The notes beneath the pieces were generated by a model. The model had not been told where the DNA came from, searched no databases, and was given only the letters and a program-made list of their open reading frames with translations. Positions 32,871-42,289 of a stretch of 64,000 nucleotides of DNA are shown here, piece by piece (position 1 is the first letter of the stretch; each line of letters opens with the position of its first letter). Position numbers and translations under genes: made by a program. Source of the DNA: Tetrapyrgos nigripes. Its lineage: Eukaryota; Basidiomycota; Agaricomycetes; Agaricales; Campanellaceae. The DNA lies in NCBI GenBank assembly GCA_013368315.1, contig JAACJM010000167.1:1-64000 (forward strand). The letters run 5' to 3'.

Positions 32871-35589
32871 ATGTGCATGTGCAGCTGTATCCATAAGCTC
32901 TGGCTTGGGGTGCTGGTAGCTTCATATGCAGCCCAGTGTGTCCGTTCGCAATCTTTTGAATCTGATTCGGCTTGGCGGGTAAGTAGATAGTCCTCTTTTT
33001 CTTTCTTCTACGCAACATTTTAATTTCAGGCGTAGCTGACGCTGACATTTTTTCCTTGGCCTTGACAGAAACCCAACATAACGATTTCTCCGGAAGATAG
33101 AGCCAACATTGCCAGTGCGGCCTTGGAGAAGGCTATAAGTAATCTGAGTGATAGAGCACAGTTTGAAAGTGAGTTGTCTCGTCTTATACACGTCTCCCTG
33201 GATCTGACTTCGTATGTCTTTGGTCTTTTACCTTTACCTTTACCTTCAACTTCGGCATTACCGTCCCCGTCCCCGTCCCCGTCTCCATCACCTCTACCAT
33301 CACCACAAACGCATCCCAGGTCTATCATATGGCTCAGCCGCAATCCTTTACGCTCAAATGGCAGAATTCGATCAACTCACGAACCAGACAAAGTATAAAG
33401 ATCAGTTGAAAGGGTATCTTCAGAGTGCGGAGGGTATTAATCCGTTGTTTTTGGGTTCATTGTGCGTTTTGCGTTACCATTTTCCGACCCATTCCTCCGA
33501 GTCGTTCTGAAACGTTGATTGGTTGGTTAATGTGGCTTTCCCAGTGTCAGTGCATTTCCCAGTTTCCCTTTTCATTCGAATTCCTTGTCATTCTCATACT
33601 GTTCCATCGTTACACTATCACTGGACCGTTTAGCTCAACTACGGACTGTAAGTCTCAGATCTCTCTTTCTCCTAACTTTTGCTTACGCTAAAATCCAGCA
33701 CATACGGATACGCCGCCACAAGAGCCTACGCAGCCTACAAGGACGACGATTTTCTGAACTTTGCGATAGATTCATGGACATCTGGGTACAACTATACGCT
33801 CAAAGAAAACGAGGTCAACGCCATGTCGACACCTGTGAAGGAGTTTCGGATTTCGAAGACTTGTCAAGGGAGTGAGTCAGAGTCATGTCTATGTAATGCC
33901 GTTCTGATCTTGACCTTACTTACTTCGGTTTTGCACAGTTACAATGGCTGGTGGGACGTTTTGGGTAAATATTCTTCGTTATTTTTCTTTTTAAAAGAAG
34001 TTGATGAATCCCACGTGAACAGCAAACCGATCCAGCTGAATCGCACTTGAATGGATTGGGCACTGGGTGAGTTTATCATGTCCTCCCTTTCCAACAGTCT
34101 TCCCTGGACTTGGACTCTTACTAATATAGCCAATCCTACTACGGCTAGATCCTTTTTAATGTGAGTGGTCCCGGTCCTGAGTCATCTTTATATTCATAAA
34201 TTCATGCACCAGCCTCTCAGCCTCCCTCGCCGAAGCAACATCTAACCAAACCTTCCTCAACGCGGCCACTCAATCCCTCTCCTTCATCCACGCGCATTTA
34301 TACAACATCGAAAGCGCCGTGCAGGATAACATCTCGGCGAAAGGAGAGGAGCAATGTGCCATTGTGGATGGAGTGTTTCCGTCTAATTCTGGATTGATGA
34401 TTGAGGGTTTGGCGATTTTGGCACAGATTACGGGGAATGCGTCTACGCAGCAGTTGTGAGTCGTCCTCTCGAAGTTGATTGTTGTTAAGCTGGGGTTGAT
34501 GATAATGATACTGATGATGGTCTGGTATGAACAGGCTGAGGGAAACAGTTGATGCAGCGATAAGGAATGATGTATGGCAAGGAAAAGATGGTGTTGTCAC
34601 AAATGGAGGCGAGTTGTTCTACGATACATCTGTCTGCCCACTGCTAATACTGTTTGGTACACAGATAGTTTACTTGTCCGAGGGTTATCAGCAGCCTATT
34701 ACAGGAACACAACGCCTTCAGATATGCGTAATTATATCAAGGACTATCTTGGGGTTCAGGTGAGTGTTGGCTTGAGTTCGACTGCATTAACAAGTCTGGT
34801 ACTTATATCATCTACCAGTACAATGCCATCCTCGAGCAAGCAACCACCGGCCAAACCAACATCTACGGTTCTTCCTGGGTTGGACCCCCCTATTCAACCT
34901 TTAACGCGGAGAATCAGACTACGGCTATAAGTGGTCTGCTCGCTGCCATTCCTCTTACCAACGATACGCTTCCGAACACTGACGGTGATGGTGATGATGG
35001 ATCCAACATAGGACCAATAGTAGGTGTCATCGGTGGTATCACATTCCTTTGTTTACCAGTCGGCGTGTTCTTCCTCTTCCGAAGAAGACAGAGAAGCCGA
35101 CAAGATCATCCCGAGATCGATTTGGTAGGGGATGAAGTCAATGAAGCATTCGCTGTACCAACGCCATTCATATTACCTGAAGCTCCCAATGCCAGTTCCA
35201 CCGATTCGCACATGGACTCGCAGGCTCTAGATACCGGGGCGTCACTACCACAACTTTTGACCTTGTCTTTGTTATCTGTCTCGCAAAATGCAAATATGAG
35301 CGAGAAGGAACGGATACAGCTAGCGAGAAATTTGGAGGGTCAACGTTCTGGAGGAGCCGCATCTTTGTCTGTGTTTGCAAGTGGATCGGGATCAGGGTCA
35401 GTACCAGTCAATGCCAATGCGACAGCACCTGCAGCTGCGACCAGAGATGATACACGGAATTCAAATATGTCGACAGTGGAGTTGGTGAGGTTGTTGAATG
35501 AGAGGCTGCAGCCAGGGCAGTGGACAGAAGATGAAGTACCTCCAGAATATCATGAGCCTGGAAGTATTAGTGGGAATGCACGAGGGTAG
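32871..35589 (+). CDS. GH76-like (Aman6 family) cell-surface protein with C-terminal anchor
   Basis: A multi-exon gene whose first exons are 32871-32978, 33069-33168 and 33320-33461. It starts with a signal-like segment (LWLGVLVASYAAQC). Family blocks follow: ITISPEDRANIASAALEKAI, LYAQMAEFDQLTNQTKYKD, TYGYAATRAYAAYKDDDFL, TMAGGTFW, ILSASLAEATSNQTFL, NSGLMIEGLAILAQITGN and LVRGLSAAYYRNTTP. GH76 enzymes hydrolyse alpha-1,6-mannan; fungal members act at the plasma membrane and wall. Near 35008-35092 a transmembrane helix (GPIVGVIGGITFLCLPVGVF) is followed by RRRQR and a cytosolic Ser-rich tail of about 165 residues. One intron (from about 34609, GCGAGT...ACACAG) looks GC-AG. A tiny exon near 33633-33646 does not join in frame by my reading, so one junction is uncertain. 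The left copy at 1-775 is inverted. Confidence 0.82.
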
Positions 35590-35844
35590 AGAGGTGTGCG
35601 TCAGTGATGGGGTCCTCGTCCTTTATCATTATGTGCTCTTCCTTTTCTGCATTTTTACTATCTTTCTTCGCAACGGATTTTTTTCCTTTGTGTCTTCCCA
35701 ACCGAGAACCACAAAGCCCTCCTTATGCCTTCCAAGATATGTGATATGGGAACGAGGATGCAGGTCGTATCGGTGGAGTAGGGATTTGGGGGAGGTCTAG
35801 ACCCTAGTTAGTCATGTGATCACATAGTATAGGTACATTCAATT
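35590..35844. other. 3' flank of the GH76-like gene
   Basis: AT-rich sequence with a T-rich stretch that probably contains the 3' UTR and polyadenylation signals. No separate gene was seen. Confidence 0.45.
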
Positions 35845-35982
35845 CACACCGGGGCGCGGAGCATATTTGCCAGCTATTTTTGTGCGCTCTTAAATGACGG
35901 ATCTTTGCTCGGCCCCGGGCATACTCCATATGGAATATCAGCCTCAAACAAGGGGGTCCGGACCGGGAAATCCCGTACCGGG

Positions 35983-36310
35983 GGTTGGTAGGTAGGTTCC
36001 TCTGGAGGAGGCGAAAATTTTTTTTTTGACCCCCCGAAAATGCGCCTTAGAACAATTTTTCGCTCACTGTTGGCAGTAATACATGTTGTTCACAATGCAT
36101 CTAAGGTCTGATAATACTGCTTTGACCACGTTGCAGTCAATTTTTCGTTGAAGGTTCCGCAAAGCTTCTGACTAGCACAGCAGTTCAAATAATTTATGTA
36201 ATCATAAGTCACATGCTATTGCTATATTAAGCAGGTAACCTACTATATAAGGAAGGTAAGGTAGGTAGGTTCCCTTGATGGGGGCGCAAATTTTTTTTCC
36301 GACCCCCGGT
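35983..36310. repeat. Direct repeats inside the outer element
   Basis: GGTAGGTAGGTTCC, then a GC-rich run, a poly-T and GACCCCC, occur at about 35983-36036 and again at 36260-36307. The unique sequence between them is 220 bases. They could be ends of a further nested insertion, but its borders are not clear. Confidence 0.45.
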
Positions 36311-36394
36311 ATAATTTAATTCTTTTTGGACCCCCTTGGCCTCAAATCAGTGCCATATGGAGTATGCCCAGTGCCGAGCAAAATCCGTCATTTA

Positions 36395-36523
36395 GAGCCA
36401 GTTCGGATGGGCCTCAAATCCGTGGCCAGTGGCCGTGGCCCTTATGTAAAATTCCCACGTGAGCGTACAGCCACGGGCTCTTGGTCTTTTTTGTTATCTG
36501 TAGATTAATCAGTGATAATAAAA
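36395..36523. repeat. Left terminal inverted repeat of the PIF/Harbinger element
   Basis: GAGCCAGTTC...AGTGATAATAAAA matches the reverse complement of 39350-39475 with few differences. It contains the palindromic GTGGCCAGTGGCC. Confidence 0.9.
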
Positions 36524-36584
36524 GCGTCGTTTCTTTCTTTTCTACTCTCATTTTGACACGTCCTTTCAGTCGAGACCTGTTCCA

Positions 36585-37816
36585 ATGGGCAACAAGAAGA
36601 CTGCTGGCCATGGCAAGGGCTATACGAGCATTTCGGGTACTGTAATTACTCGCAATACCACTCCTGTATACCTGCCCCCTAAAGCGGGTTCCAATGCCAT
36701 TTGGACGATTCTCGATGTGATAGAGACATGTAATTTCCTTGTCCCACATGTCCCTGCTTCTGGAGATAGGCAGAAGTTCACTCCAGCAGCCATTAGGCTG
36801 CTCACTGCGCATCTCAATCAGAGGATTATTGCTGGTGGGGAGAAGAAGTTTGATGGTGTCAAGAAGAAGATTACCGATGTGCGTTGCAATTACTTTTTAA
36901 TTTTCGAGTATCCTTCTGACTATCTAACCCCTATTTGCCCAGTTATTGTTCATTTTTGACGCTGTGAAGTACTTGAAAGGAGTTTCAGGTATTCATTGGG
37001 ACGATGACCTTGGAGCAAACATCACCACAGATATTGATGCTAAAGTATGGGAGGGCATTGTCATATCACATCCTGACTGTAGTCCATTCCGGAATAGTGG
37101 TTGGGCTGTGTACAATGATGTCCTCAAGCTGTGTCCAGAGAAACAAAAGGGCGATCACCGCTTTTCTGCTTCAGCAGGAGCAGTTGGTCTTCATCAACCA
37201 GCAACAGCGTCATCATCTCCTGATCCTCTGTCTGCAGTCCCCTCTGTCTGATCCTCCGATTGATCCTTCCTTGCTCAATGCTGAGCCATCGGCTTCTGTG
37301 ATTTCAGTCTCTCCTCACTCAGCTGTGTCAGGTATAGCTTCTGAACCTGCTTTACCCCCTTCTACTCCATCTCCTAGTGCACCTAAACCTGTCCCTATCC
37401 CTTCTACTCCTGCCCTGAAACCACTATCCTCCAAACGTTCTGGGGATAGTCTCGAATCCAACTCTGTCAAGTGCATGCGTACATCAGCTATTGCTGAGGG
37501 TCTTTCGGGAATTGGACAAGCTGTCCACGAGTTTAGTGGTGTATTTGGGGCTACTGTTGGAGCTTTAGCTCCAAAGCTTGAACCTAGTCCCATGCGTCGC
37601 CGTGCTGCCATGGATCTAGCTGATGCGAAGGAGACTTGGCTTTCCAATGACCGTCAGGATGAACTTGGTGACTTGTTGGGTAAGGATACTATGCAGGCTG
37701 ATGCATATATGACCTGGGCCAGTCGTGGGACACCCAAGCGTCAGCGTTGGGTAAAGAGAACTCTGGGTCTTACAGTCGAAGAGCTTCCTTTTGATGTGTT
37801 GAAATCGGTTTGTTGA
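36585..37816 (+). CDS. PIF/Harbinger Myb/SANT-like DNA-binding protein
   Basis: Three exons (36585-36878, 36943-37182, 37238-37816) give 370 residues in frame. The third join assumes a GTTGGT...CTGCAG intron of 55 bases; otherwise a frameshift lies there. The N-terminal half carries the Myb/SANT-like fold: FTPAAIRLLTAHLNQRIIAG, KFDGVKKKITD, FDAVKYLKGVSGIHWDDD, then KVWEGIVISHPDCSPFRNSG. A Ser/Pro-rich linker follows. The C-terminal block AMDLADAKETWLSNDRQDEL is like those in related fungal elements. The protein binds the element ends and brings in the transposase (family knowledge). It converges on the transposase gene with about 70 bases between stops. Confidence 0.82.
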
Positions 37817-37887
37817 ACCACATTCTTTTTATTACTATATCACTCCTTTAATGTCCACTTTCTTTAATCTCCTACTACCCTTCATTC

Positions 37888-39328
37888 CTACTCTACTTGA
37901 CCATCCTTTTCATCTTCATCTTCACCTTCACCACCGTTACCTAACTCATCGTTAACATCCAGGTATTGATCAACCTCTTCATCTGCCCGTGTTTGTAGTA
38001 CTTCCTGGTACTGTAGCCACATAGCTTCAGCAATACTGTCCTGTCGTTCTATCGCCTCTTGAAACTCCTCATCTGTGATACGACTGTCTGCCAATTCACC
38101 TTGCAGGTTTGGTATGTCATGGCTTCAATATGCTGTCCAGGAGTTGGGTCAATAGCCCCACTATCAGATTGAAAGTCGGGGATGAAGTTTGCTGAATCTT
38201 TCTCCATGATGAAATTGTGCAAAGCCGCGAGAGCAGCAGGAATACATGCTTGGATTTCCATGTTAAACTGTGCTGGTAAAACCAGGATTCGCCACCGCCG
38301 TTTAATGACACCAAATATGCGTTCAATCACATTCCGAGCCTGAGCATGGCGAAGATTGAATAGTTCTTCCTTTGTACGTGGTCTAAGTAAAGTAATTTAT
38401 CACTGTCCAATGTATGTTTTTGAATGACTGACCTCTGCTGGGCTCTCTCCCACTCTAGTAAATGATAGCAAACACCATGGTAAGGAGTCAAAACTGTCAT
38501 TGACACGGGAAAGCCAGCATCTCCAAGGTAATAGCAACCTTCTGGAATTGGAAAATCTGATGTACAAGCATCGGAGTAAAGGAACGCATCATTGACTGAC
38601 CCTTCCCAACCAGTCAGGACATAGAGGAATCGAAGGGAGAATGAACAAGCAGCAAGGATGTTCTGTGAGACAAAACCCTTGCAGTTCCTGGAATTTGGTC
38701 GATCCTTGGCAGAAGGATTTGCAGCAACATGGGAACCATCCAATGCTCCAATACAGCCTGAGAAAAAAGGCCAGAATTTGGGATTCTCCTGGAGATAAGA
38801 AGCAGGGGGATCGTCCCTGGATGGGAGCGTGACGTAGCGATTGTAGAATTCCAGACTGGAAATGATTCGAACCATGTTCTTGAAATACCTGTACTTTTGT
38901 AGTCAATTAACAAGGAATTTATATAGTAATGAAGAATATCACCTGGCTATGGTCTCATTTGATTGCTGGAATCTTTCACCAGTATTCTGAACTGCCAATC
39001 CAGTGATGCACATATACAGAAAGATCGCGACCTGTTCTTGAACTGTAACTCCTTTGCTTGAGTAGGTGCAGCCCATTGATCGAAGAGTTATTACCAGAGA
39101 AATAAAAACAGGCAAACGGACGCCTAGCTCTGTATAAATGCGCATAGGGTGGCCATGAATGAGTTCATTGACCCAGGCAATACCTGTAAGTGCAGAGGTA
39201 TGGTATGGCTCGCTTTCTTCCCTTTCAGGTACGCATAGCGCTGCTCCAAGTGCTGCAAAATTGACAACACTGGCTGCTGCAGATACCAATTGTGCTAGAT
39301 TCTCATATCCAAGGTTGCTGTCAGACAT
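37888..39328 (-). CDS. PIF/Harbinger transposase (DDE_Tnp_4 / HARBI1-like)
   Basis: Exons run from ATG at 39328 (an in-frame ATG at 39358 is possible) to 38943, then 38888-38433, then from 38382 to the stop at 37888. The N-terminus has HTSALTGIAWVNELIHGHP. The catalytic core shows CIGALDGSHV (first Asp), YYLGDAGFPVSMTVLTPYHG (second Asp) and ARNVIERIFGVIKRRW (Glu), the DDE triad. The tail is acidic (DVNDELGNGGEGEDEDEKDG). Near 38095-38115 the frame must shift, between IEAMTYQT and GELADSRITDEEF, by a one-base change or a very small unrecognised intron. The copy may therefore be slightly defective; otherwise the domains are whole. Confidence 0.85.
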
Positions 39329-39349
39329 GGGAGCGAAGGAAGAAGGTTT

Positions 39350-39475
39350 TATTATCACTGATTAATCTACAGATAACAAAAAAGGCCAAGAGCCTGTGGC
39401 TGTACACTCAGGTGGGAATTTTACATAAGGGCCATGGCCACTGGCCACAGATTTGAGGCCCATCTGAACTGGCTC
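39350..39475. repeat. Right terminal inverted repeat of the PIF/Harbinger element
   Basis: Reverse complement of the left repeat, ending GAACTGGCTC and followed by TTA. The first codons of the transposase lie just inside it. Confidence 0.9.
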
Positions 39476-39524
39476 TTAAGAGCGCACAAAAATAGCAGGC
39501 AAATATGCTCTGCGCCCTGCTGTG

Positions 39525-40236
39525 ATTAGTGGAGGGCAGCAATGCCTGCAGGACTGTTGGAGGCTTATTAAGCACACAGCCACCCAGCCGCCTGCCAAAA
39601 ATGCACTCAAAAATGTCTGCCCCAGGTATTTTACTGTAGCTGCCCTTTATCTGTAACATCACATAGTCATATTCAAATAGAATCATCTTGAGCAGGGCGT
39701 GGTCAGAGGGAATCAGGAATATCAAAGATTTGAAGGAATTAGATGTTGTATTTTCTAGTATACTCCAAAACAAGAGAAACCCTCCAACCACGTACTTGAG
39801 AAGAAAGTATTTAGTATGATCTACTCCTTAGTTAGACCAAAAAGTGAGATCTGACATGCGATTTTTTGTAAATAGTTTTCCGCACGACATTTGGTTAATT
39901 ACTGTGACTAACGTGTTATGTCACACAAAACTGTCACAACTCTCCTGCAAAAAAAACCTCGTAAAAATGGGTATTATTGGTATGATAGTATCCTATAGTC
40001 TTTACAATGTACATATCATCTTTGAATCACAGAATAGCCACAATTCATGGCCATCTACTGGCATACGATGGGGAGGATGGTGGGCAGATGGGTGCAGACA
40101 GGTTCTGAGGTGGCTATGTGCTTATGTCATGGGCCATCAGCCCAACCGCAAATGCTGCCTTCCACAATTAGCTAGGTCTTCACAACTACCCACTGCATTT
40201 GGCTCTGGCATTGTGATAGCCAGCCCTTGGCCTGCT
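39525..40236. other. Intergenic, nothing recognised
   Basis: AT-rich DNA with short frames only. It leads into the cyclodeaminase fragment without a recognisable element end. Confidence 0.4.
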
Positions 40237-40722
40237 CCTTTGTACCTATAAATCCAGGTGATTTACATGGGCTGCCAGAGAGTACTATCGTGTTGGATAA
40301 AGATACAGGAGGGGTTAAGGCAATTGTTAATGTGAGGACGTTGACAGTGTTGAGGAATGCTGCTAGTGAGTGCGATATTGCTTGTTTTGCTTTGATCTCA
40401 GTGATGGTATCATGAGATCATGTACTTAGAGTCTTTATCTTGATTCTGTCCATTCTTGCATATAATCGTTTCATACTTAGCTATTTTAATTTTATTGATC
40501 AATATCTAGGCTCTCCACAAACCTCATCGGGCCAACCCACCCCACCCATATCGTCACTTTTGGAGCTGGTCAACAAATTCTAGCCCACCTTAATCTACAC
40601 CTCAAAGCCTATCTGGAGTCTATCGGATCAATTACTATCATCAATTGTTCAATGAACCAACAGTTTAGAGACAAGGTGTCGACTCTTTGGTCTAGGCATC
40701 AGGAGAATCTACAATATTTTGA
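40237..40722 (+). pseudogene. Fragment of the ornithine cyclodeaminase-like gene
   Basis: The DNA follows bases 2565-2090 of the minus-strand gene. It covers the end of exon 1 (STIVLDKDTGGVKAIVNVRT, LRNAAS), the whole intron with GTGAGTGC and TATCTAG, and the start of exon 2 including GGAGCTGGTCAACAAATTCT. Both ends are truncated and exon 2 is frame-broken by a small deletion. Retention of the intron shows that it copied as DNA, not through RNA. Confidence 0.9.
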
Positions 40723-40734
40723 AAAATTGTCGTT

Positions 40735-41280
40735 ATCTTAACGTCTTGGCAATTGCAAAAGTCAACGTTAACTTTTGGCAGGGAGGTGGGACCCACTGGG
40801 GGCTTTCCCAATATAGAAGAGGGCACTGGAGCTGGTATGATGCTGTCGCTTAATGTAGTCTGGCATCTCCAGCACCCCGGCTGGATTTTACCGTGCAGTT
40901 TTGTAAAAGTTGGGCCATTTTGCACAGATAGCCCATCTTTTGCAAAAGTGTGCTCACTTTTGTAAATCTGAGTGGATTTTGTTGAGCTTTTGCAAAACCT
41001 GGCACATTTTGAAAACATGTGTACAGCTTTTGCAAAACATGGGATAGTTGGGTTACCTTGGTCACATTTAGTCCTGCTTTGAGTGGGATGTGGTTCAATA
41101 GGTGGTTCCCTTCTGCAAATGTGATCACGTTTTGTTCAGCTTTTGCAAAAGTAAAAGCCATGTCAGCTTCACATGGCTTTTGCAAAAGCTGAACAAGAAG
41201 TGACCACTTTTGCAAACGCCAACCCGGGACCTTTGCAAAAGCCTCAGTAGATAGCAAGTGACTTTTGTAAAACATAGACT
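40735..41280. repeat. Array of degenerate short palindromes (TTTTGCAAAA type)
   Basis: At least a dozen copies of a palindrome around CTTTTGCAAAAG, some as TTTTGTAAAA, are spaced by roughly 15-45 bases of otherwise unrelated sequence. Examples lie at about 40935, 40988, 41026, 41140, 41175, 41204, 41230 and 41260. The spacers do not form a regular tandem unit. The same motif recurs at 41865-42015 within the transposase remnant. Confidence 0.8.
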
Positions 41281-41420
41281 CTACGATATAACATCTCCCT
41301 CCAAGTCTGTCAACATCTGGTATACATCCAGTTCCTCTAGTTCTTCAGCATTGTCCTCCTGATTGTCTTCCTCCTCATTCTCTGACTCCTCACCCTCAAT
41401 CCTACCTTCTGCTTGCTCAT

Positions 41421-42180
41421 CTACATCTTCCTCCTCCTCTTCATCCTGGTCATCTTCATCTGGTGTTTCCAGATCAGTGATACCTCAGGCTCCTTTCCCT
41501 TCATCAATGACCTCCCCTCATCAACATCCATGGCCGTTGATACCTCTCCCAATAGCACATTGAGATCCAAACTTCCTGGTTCAAATCGAAGACACCTTTT
41601 GGCTTCATTCGTTTCCCAGAGTTTTTGGAACCTCTTTGAGATTTTTCTTCTGACATGGGCTTGTTCATGAGCATAAGCAGCAGGTCCCTCAAGCCTTTCC
41701 CCTTCCAAGGTTGGTATATCAGCTTTGGATTCCCAATCATTGGCTTGCCACTCAAAAGTGACCAAACACTGTCTCATCTCTTCCTGGAGCAGCAAGATCT
41801 CTTCTCTCCATCTTTTTACCTGTGCATATGACTTGCACCATTCAACGAGAAGACCTAAAAAAAAGCTATGTTTGCAAAAGTCAGTTCTGGGAAGAGAGAC
41901 CTTTGTAAAACTCGACTCACTTTTTGTTAGAATGCACTTTTGTAAAAGCTGTTCTCTAAGATTTTCAAAAGTCAGTCTCATTATGGCGCTTTTGTAAAAG
42001 ATGCCTCACCTTTTTAAAAGACAGTGATACAAGGCATTCACATACCTTGGTAAAGAACCTGGTCTGCCTGAAGTTCTCCTTCACCAACTCCATACCAGAT
42101 CCAGGAGACTTCTCTATGCTTTTCTTGAGCACCTTCAACTGGTGCCTGCCCAGCCAAGACACGTCGTGCTGCTAATAGGT
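41421..42180 (-). pseudogene. KDZ (Kyakuja-Dileera-Zisupton) transposase, C-terminal remnant
   Basis: The block LVEWCKSYAQVKRWREEILL and LLQEEMRQCLVTFEWQANDW, with AYAHEQAHVRRKISKRFQKL after it, matches the conserved C-terminus of KDZ transposases, which are abundant in Agaricomycetes. An upstream piece (42180-42040) reads REVSWIWYGVGEGELQADQV, which normally precedes that block directly. Between them lie about 175 bases filled with the TTTTGCAAAA-type palindromes. The acidic Ser-rich tail (41421-41560) follows. The catalytic N-terminal part is absent, so this is a dead fragment. Confidence 0.7.
41865..42015. repeat. Palindrome array within the KDZ remnant
   Basis: TTTGCAAAAG, CTTTGTAAAAC, CTTTTGTAAAAG, TTTTCAAAAG, CTTTTGTAAAAG and CTTTTTAAAAG occur within 150 bases. 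They separate two adjacent parts of the transposase frame, so this is an insertion or an expanded intron. Confidence 0.7.
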
Positions 42181-42289
42181 GGTTTTTGTAATTAAGCGCT
42201 AGGAACTGCACCCAAACACAAAACTGTATACAAATGTAAATGAGACAAGTGTTCCAAGTAGTCAGAGTACTCAAACTCACAGTTTACTT

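Larger units (their letters stand above)
36395..39475. mobile_element. PIF/Harbinger DNA transposon, complete, 3081 bp
   Basis: Inverted terminal repeats of about 125 bp start GAGCCAGTTCGGATGGGCCT. The flanking TTA at 36392-36394 and 39476-39478 is the 3-bp duplication expected for this superfamily. Two convergent genes lie inside: a Myb/SANT-like DNA-binding protein (plus) and a DDE transposase (minus). Both are needed for transposition in known PIF/Harbinger systems. It sits exactly inside the right arm of the outer element. Confidence 0.93.
35845..39524. mobile_element. Outer inverted-repeat element split by a PIF/Harbinger insertion
   Basis: The left arm (35845 to about 35972) reads CACACCGGGGCGCGGAGCAT and then GCTATTTTTGTGCGCTCTTA. 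Its inverted partner is in two pieces, 36320-36394 and 39479-39524, separated by the PIF element. Arms are about 125 bp and highly similar. ATT stands on both outer sides, a possible 3-bp duplication (weak). Without the PIF element it would be about 600 bp and non-coding, a MITE-like element. Confidence 0.7.

Noticed and set aside
36946..37251. Stop at 37251 as the natural end of the Myb/SANT-like protein
   Set aside because: A conserved C-terminal block lies in the next frame; a 55-base intron at 37183-37237 restores one 370-residue protein.
40735..42015. CRISPR-like array
   Set aside because: The repeated motif is a degenerate 10-12-bp palindrome with irregular spacing in a eukaryotic genome; there are no regular spacers or cas genes.
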